Of a stretch of 64,000 nucleotides of DNA, positions 40,272 through 46,383 are shown piece by piece (within the stretch, counting starts at the first letter, position 1; each line of letters opens with the position of its first letter). Origin of the DNA: UBA1479 sp048263775 (GTDB lineage Bacteria > Pseudomonadota > Alphaproteobacteria > Rhodospirillales > Casp-alpha2); contig JBLXDU010000004.1 of NCBI GenBank assembly GCA_048263775.1, positions 310,001 to 374,000 on the forward strand, in the 5' to 3' direction. The notes below the pieces were generated by a model. That model made no database searches, was not told the DNA's origin, and worked only from the letters and a program-made list of their open reading frames with translations. The position numbers and the translations under genes were made by a program.

Positions 40272-41562
40272 CCTCGGCAAGGCGCAGGCCGGTGAACTGC
40301 CAACGCTGATGCGGATAAAAGAAGTTGCGGTAGGTTGCGCGCGTATGGCCTTCCGGCGTAACGCAGGACCCGCCGCGCAACACGTTCTGTCCCGACATGA
40401 ACTTGCCGTTGTATTCGCCGCCTGCCCCGTCCGTGGCCTGGAAGCCGGGATAGGGGGCATAGGCGCTGGCCGTCCATTCCCAGACGTCGCCGAACATCTG
40501 CTGCAAGCCGTCCCGGTCCTGTGCCGGGGCCGGGCGCAGGCGGCCCGAACCCGCGAAGTTGCCGGTAACCGGCATGTCTCCGGTCGCCGTCTCCCATTCG
40601 AATTCCGTCGGCAGGCGTTTGCCCGACCAGCGGGCGAAGGCGTCGGCCTCGAACAGGCTGATGTGAGTCACCGGGGCGTCCGGGTCGACGGGCTGCGGTC
40701 CCTTCAGGGTCATGGTCCACCAGTCGCCGTCGCGGTCTTCCCAATACAGGGGCGCCGACCAGCCTTCGGCCTGGACCGTGGCCCAGCCGTCGGAGAGCCA
40801 CAACAGGGGGTCGGTGTAGCCGCCGTCGGCGATGAAGGCCATCCATTCGCCGTTGGTCGCCGGGCGCGAGGCCAGGCGGAACGGCCGCACCAGGGCGTCA
40901 TGGCGCGGCGTTTCGCAGTCGAACGCGAAGTCGCCGCCCGAGGTGTCGGCGCCGACAGGCAGGATGCCGCCGTCAAAAGCGATCCAGCGCAGGTCCGGCG
41001 CCCCGCCGCCCGTAGCCAGCGGCTCCGCCGGGCGATAGGTGGGTTTCAAGGGGTTCTGCGCGAACAGGTGCAGGATGTCGGTCAGCAGAAGTTCCTGATG
41101 CTGCTGTTCGTGGTGCAGGCCCAATTCGATGATGTTCAGCAGGTCTTCGCCCGCGCCGCCCTTGTTCATAAGGTCGGCCAGGCCCGCATCCACATGATGC
41201 CGGTAAGCGATCACGTCGGCCAGCGGCGGGCGGGTCAACAGGCCGCGCTGGGGCCGCGGCTGGCGCGGGCCGACGCTGTCGTAATAGGAATTGAACAGAT
41301 AGGCGAAGCGGTCGTCGAACAGCTGATAGCCGGGATGGCCGGGTTCCAGAACAAGGGCTTCGAAGAACCAGCTGGTATGGCCGAGATGCCATTTGGCGGG
41401 GCTGGCGTCGGCCATGGACTGGGCCGTGGCGTCGGCGTCGGACAGACCTTCGGCCAGGGCCAGGGTTTCGGCACGCATCGCCTGAAGCCGCCGCAGAAGG
41501 GCTTCTGATGCCTCGGCCGCCGATGTCTTGTTCAGTTCGGCGCGTCGGTTCTGAGATGCCAT
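40264..41562 (-). CDS. egtB: Hercynine oxygenase EgtB (ergothioneine sulfoxide synthase)
   Basis: A 432-residue non-haem iron enzyme. A DinB-like helical N-terminal domain supplies the iron ligands: His in WHLGHTSWFFE (about residue 59-62) and HxxxH in HHEQQHQE (about 150-157). The C-terminal formylglycine-generating-enzyme-like domain includes RLPTEFEWE and MFGDVWEWT and ends in FRL/LRLAEDG. It couples hercynine with a thiol donor using O2. There is no methyltransferase domain, so it is not OvoA. Upstream of and overlapping egtD. Confidence 0.95.
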   Translation of the reverse strand: MASQNRRAELNKTSAAEASEALLRRLQAMRAETLALAEGLSDADATAQSMADASPAKWHLGHTSWFFEALVLEPGHPGYQLFDDRFAYLFNSYYDSVGPRQPRPQRGLLTRPPLADVIAYRHHVDAGLADLMNKGGAGEDLLNIIELGLHHEQQHQELLLTDILHLFAQNPLKPTYRPAEPLATGGGAPDLRWIAFDGGILPVGADTSGGDFAFDCETPRHDALVRPFRLASRPATNGEWMAFIADGGYTDPLLWLSDGWATVQAEGWSAPLYWEDRDGDWWTMTLKGPQPVDPDAPVTHISLFEADAFARWSGKRLPTEFEWETATGDMPVTGNFAGSGRLRPAPAQDRDGLQQMFGDVWEWTASAYAPYPGFQATDGAGGEYNGKFMSGQNVLRGGSCVTPEGHTRATYRNFFYPHQRWQFTGLRLAEDG

Positions 41563-41733
41563 AAAACGCTGTTCGTGAATGCTTCCGCTGAATTCGGGTC
41601 CGCACGGCTGGTTCCGCGCGGCAGGGTTCCCGCAAACCTTAACGGACGGGTCCAGTCCTGTGTGGATTATTTATTCACAGTTGCGTTACGCCCCGATGAC
41701 CAACCAATGCGGCGGCCCGGCAACGGCGGGGGC

Positions 41734-41997
41734 TTAAATCTGATCGTCGCGGAAATACTCGTCGTCGCGGCCGCCGCCCTGCTTGATAAGCTCGTAGTCG
41801 CGCCAGTATTCCTCGACGTCGTCGCCGGGCTGGGGGCCCGTACCGATGCCGTATTGTTCCCATTTTTCGCGGTCGCTCAGCTTGTCCATGTCCGGCTTTT
41901 TGGGCGAGGTCATTTTCAACAGCACGCCCGCAACGACCGTCGCGACAATCAGCACGACGCCGATGGGCAGCCAGCCCAGTTGTTTGATCAATTCCAC
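41734..41997 (-). CDS. Small single-TM protein with charged tail
   Basis: An 87-residue protein: one N-terminal membrane segment (about 8-29, WLPIGVVLIVATVVAGVLL) followed by a hydrophilic, acidic cytoplasmic tail with several Tyr/Asp-rich stretches. AAGGAGGTCAC precedes the ATG, a strong ribosome site that supports expression. No family recognised. Phased CTGACA repeats lie about 130 bases upstream (42128-42144). Confidence 0.7.
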   Translation of the reverse strand: MELIKQLGWLPIGVVLIVATVVAGVLLKMTSPKKPDMDKLSDREKWEQYGIGTGPQPGDDVEEYWRDYELIKQGGGRDDEYFRDDQI

Positions 41998-42127
41998 CGT
42001 GACCTCCTTTGCGTGGTCCCCGCAGGCATTCCCCGTCTCCGCCCCTCAGTAGAGACGGCGCGCCGCGCCCGGGTCCCCGATTCCCGGAAAATCGTCACGC
42101 GAGCGGGAAAGCTTATACCGCGAAATG

Positions 42128-42144
42128 CTGACAGACAACTGACA
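42128..42144 (-). promoter_or_regulatory. Two phased TGTCAG direct repeats (11-bp period)
   Basis: CTGACA at 42128-42133 and again at 42139-42144, which on the minus strand read TGTCAG twice, 11 bp apart. This spacing is that of tandem sites for OmpR/PhoB-family response regulators. The same core occurs three times with the same period upstream of the first pilin gene. The site lies between the divergent small-TM and AMIN-like genes and is oriented toward the former. Confidence 0.45.
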
Positions 42145-42248
42145 CATTAGAGAAAATTGATTGTTTCCAAGGGCTTCGCATATCGATCCCACTGGGGGGC
42201 TGCTGACCTTGCGACGCCCGCCCTCCGGCGCCTAAAAGGGATGCCAAG

Positions 42249-43028
42249 ATGCGGCATTCTGGGCAATTATTCCGCCGGTGGACCGCGCAGGGCGCGGTCT
42301 TTCTCCTGCTGCTGTCGGTTGTCCTGGCAGCGGGCATGCCCGCGCCCGTTCACGCGGCCGAGGTGGTGGAAGTGACCGGCCTGCGTCTGGGCCGCCATGC
42401 CGGTTTCCTGCGACTGGTGTTCGATTTGACGGCGCACCCCGGTTATGACGCCCGGGCCACGGGCCGCCGGACCTTCGAGATCAGCCTGCCGCACGCGGCC
42501 TTGCCACCCGAAGGCCACGCGGCATTGGCGGGTGACCCGCTTGCCCCCGATCTGATCGTCCGCCCGGCCAAGGGAGACGGGCCGCTTCGCTTTCAGGTGA
42601 TCAGCCGCTTCGATGCCTTTATCCGCCGCGCCTTCATTCTCGATCCGCCCAGGGGCGGCGCATCACCGGGCAACGGCCCCTGGCGACTGGTTCTCGACAT
42701 CGTGCCGCGTCCGGGACAGCGAACCCCGGCCGAGGACGGCGGCCCGGTGCTGGCGGCGCTGCCGCCGCTTCACGGCATCGTCCCCGACGTAACCGGCCCG
42801 CCGCCGCGCCCGGCGCCGTTGGCCGAGGCCTCCACAGGCGTGCCCCCGGAAACACCTCCTGAAACGATGAATGCCTCCGGCCCGGCGCAGATCGAGGTTT
42901 CCTGGGCGCGGGCCAGCCGCATCCTGCGTGAACTGCAGGACCATCAGGCGCCCGAGGCGGATTTGCCGCCCGCGCCGCAACTGGTTTTGCCGCTCAAGTA
43001 CCGCCGGCCGGTCGTGCCGCTTCGGTGA
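42249..43028 (+). CDS. Secreted AMIN-like domain protein
   Basis: A 259-residue protein with an N-terminal signal peptide (about 1-36, cleaved near VHA-AE). Residues about 38-140 (EVTGLRLGRHAGFLRLVFDLT, RRTFEISLPHA, WRLVLDIVPRPG) resemble the beta-sandwich AMIN domain that localises amidases and secretins to peptidoglycan. The C-terminal half is Pro/Ala-rich and probably disordered, with a helical stretch near 215-235. There is no catalytic domain. It lies 430 bp upstream of the pilus operon on the same strand; a role in assembly of that system is conjecture. Confidence 0.65.
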   Translation: MRHSGQLFRRWTAQGAVFLLLLSVVLAAGMPAPVHAAEVVEVTGLRLGRHAGFLRLVFDLTAHPGYDARATGRRTFEISLPHAALPPEGHAALAGDPLAPDLIVRPAKGDGPLRFQVISRFDAFIRRAFILDPPRGGASPGNGPWRLVLDIVPRPGQRTPAEDGGPVLAALPPLHGIVPDVTGPPPRPAPLAEASTGVPPETPPETMNASGPAQIEVSWARASRILRELQDHQAPEADLPPAPQLVLPLKYRRPVVPLR

Positions 43029-43230
43029 TCCCGACGGCCGATGGACTCGCATTCTGCGTCGCAGATCGGCAATGCCGAATAATTTTGTCAGCTCGACCGT
43101 GTGCCGATTGATGCGGCCGGATGGTGCGCGGAAAGCCCGTCCGCACGGCGTAACGCGCGGAACGGTGCCGTTTATCGACCTTTCCGTCATCATGAATAAG
43201 TCAAGAAATTCAATAGCTTTGTAAGCTTCA

Positions 43231-43259
43231 TGTCAGCTATGCGTCAGGCTGGTGTCAGG
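43231..43259 (+). promoter_or_regulatory. Three phased TGTCAG-like direct repeats
   Basis: GTCAG cores at 43232, 43243 and 43254, in the contexts TGTCAGC, CGTCAGG and TGTCAGG, exactly 11 bp apart. Pho boxes (CTGTCAT repeats, 11-bp period) and other OmpR-family sites have this geometry. The last repeat ends just upstream of a -10-like CATAAG (43269-43274), as expected for an activator replacing the -35 contact. Confidence 0.6.
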
Positions 43260-43265
43260 GCAGTC

Positions 43266-43281
43266 TGGCATAAGACATGCA
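43266..43281 (+). promoter_or_regulatory. Sigma-54-like -24/-12 element, alternatively an activator-dependent -10
   Basis: TGGCATAAGACATGCA has GG and GC dinucleotides exactly 12 bp apart and matches the TGGCA half of the sigma-54 consensus, with ATGCA in place of TTGCA. The same bases contain CATAAG, which could serve as a sigma-70 -10 behind the phased repeats. The two readings compete. Confidence 0.4.
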
Positions 43282-43459
43282 ACTTCGATTGCGCCGTTCA
43301 GGGAGCTTGGTGCTCTTGCCCCCGGGACGGTTTTCTTGATGGGAAGGTCTTGGGCCAACATCCGCATCAATGCATCGGTCGCACGGCGGGCTAAACACGC
43401 CGGTGATTGGGTGTCGCGGATTTCCTCGAAACGAAGACGACTTTGCGGAGTGAATTAGA

Positions 43460-43954
43460 ATGACCATCAATATGAAAAAAGTAACTGTGCTCGGCGCCGT
43501 CATGGCCGCCGCGTTGTATGCGGGCCAGGCTCAGGCCGCCAATTCCGTTTCTGCCGGCGCCAGCGTTGAAATCGCGGCTCCGATCTCCATCTCGCAGACG
43601 ACGGCGCTTGCCTTCGGGAACATCGGCCCGAGCGCCACGTCCGGCACGGTGGCGATCTCCCTCGCCGGCGCGCAAAGCGTGACGGGCGGCGTGACGGCCC
43701 TTGGCGGCACGGTTGCTGCCGGTGCTTTTTCCGTGACCGGCGCCAGTGGCGCTTCCTACAGCGTTACGGTTCCCGCGTCCGTCAGCCTGACCGGCACGGG
43801 CACGGCGATGACCGCGACCCTGACCAACGACGGCGGCGGTTCGCTCACGGGCGGCACCGATACCTTCAACGTTGGTGGCACGCTCACGGTCGGCGCCAAC
43901 CAGGCTGCCGGCAGCTATTCGGGCACCTACACGGTTTCCGTCAACTATCAGTAA
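43460..43954 (+). CDS. DUF4402-type secreted pilin-like protein, major subunit candidate
   Basis: A 164-residue protein with a signal peptide cleaved near AQA-AN and a mature beta-rich, Gly/Ser/Thr/Ala-rich domain of DUF4402 type: ALAFGNIGPSATSGTVAIS near the N-terminus and a C-terminal strand YSGTYTVSVNYQ. It has no cysteines. GGAG lies nine bases before the ATG; a second ATG at 43472 directly precedes the signal peptide. As the first gene of a chaperone-usher cluster it is the best candidate for the main fibre subunit, assembled by donor-strand exchange; that is inferred. Confidence 0.82.
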   Translation: MTINMKKVTVLGAVMAAALYAGQAQAANSVSAGASVEIAAPISISQTTALAFGNIGPSATSGTVAISLAGAQSVTGGVTALGGTVAAGAFSVTGASGASYSVTVPASVSLTGTGTAMTATLTNDGGGSLTGGTDTFNVGGTLTVGANQAAGSYSGTYTVSVNYQ

Positions 43955-44052
43955 TTCCGCAGCGCATGGCCCGGTCCCGGCGCCAATCCGGGGCCGGCCA
44001 TGTGTGCGCGAATGCTGGTTCTCGTTGATCCCGTGCTAGGTTGAAGGTCATC

Positions 44053-44574
44053 ATGACCACGCCACGCACCATTATAAGACGTTTGCACGCGGTCGCTCTT
44101 CTGGCAGCCGCGTTCATTCTGTCCGCTCCGCTGACCGATGGGTTGATGGCGCGGGTCGTTTCCGGCTGGGGACAGGCCCAGGCGCAATCCGTCAATATCA
44201 CGGAACGGCGCACGATGCTGTTCGGCAAGGTCGCGACATCGAACACCCCTGGTACGGTCGTGATCACGCCGTCGGGTGGCAAATCAGTGACCGGCGGCGT
44301 CATCGACCTGGGCAAGAACCACCGTGAGGCTGAATTCCGGATCACCGGGCCGGATCATGCCCTGGTTATCGTGACTCTGCCGACCACGGCGACGCTCACC
44401 GGTGGCGGTGGCAGCGGCACGCTCAGCAATTTCACCATGAACCTGACCAATCCCATCGATCTTGGGCGGCGCGGTCGTGTGGACATTTCCGTCGGCGCGA
44501 CCCTGAGCCTGGGCACCAATCTGCCGGGTGCGGATTACAGCGGTTCATTCACCGTCTACGTGGACCCACAGTGA
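44053..44574 (+). CDS. DUF4402-type secreted subunit, second
   Basis: A 173-residue paralogue of the preceding protein with a long signal peptide (about 1-45, ending near AQA-QS). Shared landmarks are LFGKVATSNTPGTVVI (against LAFGNIGPSATSGTVAI), SVTGGV, and the terminal YSGSFTVYVDPQ. GAAGG six bases upstream supports ATG 44053. The gene lies 98 bp after the first subunit. It may be a minor or adaptor subunit. Confidence 0.78.
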   Translation: MTTPRTIIRRLHAVALLAAAFILSAPLTDGLMARVVSGWGQAQAQSVNITERRTMLFGKVATSNTPGTVVITPSGGKSVTGGVIDLGKNHREAEFRITGPDHALVIVTLPTTATLTGGGGSGTLSNFTMNLTNPIDLGRRGRVDISVGATLSLGTNLPGADYSGSFTVYVDPQ

Positions 44575-44675
44575 TGGATGGGCTCTCCGCCGGTGGCAAA
44601 GCAGGCGGCCCCCCCGCAGGGCCGATTATGCTATGCTGTGCCGACGCCATTCCCGGCCGAAGGTTCGATCGAAAA

Positions 44676-45365
44676 ATGACGGCGCGACGCAATTTGAAAT
44701 TTTCCGGCCTGCGACATACCGCGGCCGCCCTGCTGGCCGGGTTCGCCCTGACCGCCATGCCGGGTGTCGCGGGTTCCGCCGCCGCCGGTTCCAACATTTC
44801 GTCTCGTGTCACGGTCCAGATCGTCCGTCCCGCGGGCGTGATCGGGCTGCAGGAACTGTCGAACGCGCAGGGCTTTCTGGCGACGTCGGACTCGGGTGGC
44901 GCTGATCCCTTGACGCAGGCCGCCAGCCCCGCGCGGCGCGGGGCCGTTGCCCCGCCGTCATCGGGCGGCGCGCTGGCCGCGGCAATCGCCATTTCGGGTT
45001 TTCCCAATCAAAGCTTTTCACTGACCCTGACGGATTCCTTGGTGGTGGTGACCGATACCGGAGAACTGGTCGTCACCAATTTCGACCACAACGCGGGCAA
45101 CAGCCCGACCATCGGCGGGGACGGCGCCGCACAAATCGCCATCGGCGCCAAGTCGCAAAGCGGATCGCCGGCAACTCTGCAGCAGCTAACGACCAACGCG
45201 GGAGGCCCGGCCCCCGGGGCAGACGGCACCGCTGATCCTAATCTCGTTGCCGTGACCGTGCAGACGGCCGAGGGCCCGCAGATCATCCAAATTCAACGTC
45301 CGGACAATTTCGGTCCGACCATCTTCGGTGAAAAGTTTTTCACCGTTATGGTTTCCTATAACTGA
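44676..45365 (+). CDS. DUF4402-like secreted subunit, third and larger
   Basis: A 229-residue protein with a signal peptide (about 1-37) and the same type of C-terminal strand (KFFTVMVSYN) as the other two subunits. Its core (SGFPNQSFSLTLTDSLVVV, LVVTNFDHNAG) resembles DUF4402, with extra Pro/Gly-rich insertions near residues 80-100 and 165-185. Its larger size suggests a tip or adhesin subunit. ATG 44676 begins a canonical signal peptide; upstream in-frame ATGs overlapping the previous gene do not. Confidence 0.7.
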   Translation: MTARRNLKFSGLRHTAAALLAGFALTAMPGVAGSAAAGSNISSRVTVQIVRPAGVIGLQELSNAQGFLATSDSGGADPLTQAASPARRGAVAPPSSGGALAAAIAISGFPNQSFSLTLTDSLVVVTDTGELVVTNFDHNAGNSPTIGGDGAAQIAIGAKSQSGSPATLQQLTTNAGGPAPGADGTADPNLVAVTVQTAEGPQIIQIQRPDNFGPTIFGEKFFTVMVSYN

Positions 45366-45431
45366 ATGTTCGGATAAACCTTGAGCACACGCGACGCGTT
45401 ATACAAAACAATGGTTTAGGGGAGTGTCGGT

Positions 45432-46280
45432 ATGCGTCCAACCAGATTGATCCCGGGGATCGCCCTGGTGCTTATGATCGCCGGATTGGTGGGCTATGCC
45501 CGTCCTGTTGCGGCGCAGGGGTTCGGTGACCTGGTCGTATCGCCGACCCGTGTCGAACTTGAGGGCCGGAATCGGTCCGCCACCGTCACGCTGACCAACC
45601 GGGGATCGGAAACGGCGCTGTTTCGGATTTCCCTGATCGCCATGGAAATGGATGAAAAAGGCAGCCTGAAGGCCGTCGACCAGCCGCCGCCCGGGATGAT
45701 GACGGCCGAGGAACTGGTTCGTTATGCACCGCGTCAGGTCGATATTCCGCCGGGCGGCACACAGACGGTGCGCCTGATCCTGCGCAAGCCCGCGGAGTTG
45801 GCGGCGGGCGAATACCGCTCGCACATGTTCTTCCGCGCTGTTCCGCCCGAGGATGCCGGCCGCGCCGTTGACGAAGCCGCCGGCCAGGGCGGGGTCTCCA
45901 TCAAGCTGACGCCGATTTTCGGGATCACCATTCCGGTCATCGTCCGTCACGGGGATCTGGACCTGAAGGTCGCGATGTCGGATTTCACCGTGGTGCCTGA
46001 CAAGGAAAAGAAGAAGCTGATCTTCAAGCTGTCGCGCCAAGGGACGAAATCAGCCTATGGCGACGTAAAGGTCGAATACCTGCCGGCCGGTGGCGGCGCG
46101 CCGGTCGTCGTGGGCGAGGTTACGCGCCTTGCGGTGTTCACGCCAAACACGGACAGAATGGTGGAGGTGCCGCTTGTCGTGCCTCCGGGAACCACCCTGG
46201 GCAAGGGAATGTTGAAGGTCCTCTATCGTCAAGTCGACGGAGACACGACACTGGCCTCGGGTGAAGTTACGCTACCATAA
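45432..46280 (+). CDS. PapD-like periplasmic pilus chaperone
   Basis: A 282-residue protein with a signal peptide (about 1-29, cleavage near AAQ-GF) and two immunoglobulin-like domains. The N-terminal half (DLVVSPTRVELEGRNRSATVTLTNRG, then YAPRQVDIPPGGTQTVRLILRKP) is the typical chaperone G-strand edge that caps pilins. AGGGGAG precedes the ATG. It lies between the subunits and the usher-like gene and should hold subunits in a polymerisation-competent state in the periplasm. Confidence 0.88.
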   Translation: MRPTRLIPGIALVLMIAGLVGYARPVAAQGFGDLVVSPTRVELEGRNRSATVTLTNRGSETALFRISLIAMEMDEKGSLKAVDQPPPGMMTAEELVRYAPRQVDIPPGGTQTVRLILRKPAELAAGEYRSHMFFRAVPPEDAGRAVDEAAGQGGVSIKLTPIFGITIPVIVRHGDLDLKVAMSDFTVVPDKEKKKLIFKLSRQGTKSAYGDVKVEYLPAGGGAPVVVGEVTRLAVFTPNTDRMVEVPLVVPPGTTLGKGMLKVLYRQVDGDTTLASGEVTLP

Positions 46281-46383
46281 TCAAGACGACGAGCCCCCGG
46301 TGGGGGCGGCGCCTGGTCCCGGAAGCGGGGCAGACCGGCATGACAGGAACGCCGGCGGAAATGTTCCGCTTGGCGCCGCCGTT

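Larger units (their letters stand above)
43029..43459 (+). other. Upstream control region of the pilus operon
   Basis: 431 bases without a credible gene. From 43195 it holds the AT-richer stretch leading to three phased TGTCAG-like repeats (43231-43259) and a promoter-like element (43266-43281). A leader of about 170 bases follows, with a small hairpin CGGCG/CGCCG (43384-43388 with 43398-43402). A 68-codon frame starting at 43252 lacks coding character. Confidence 0.5.

Noticed and set aside
43252..43458. 68-codon frame upstream of the first pilin gene
   Set aside because: Its start lies inside the phased repeats, it has no ribosome site and no recognisable protein features.
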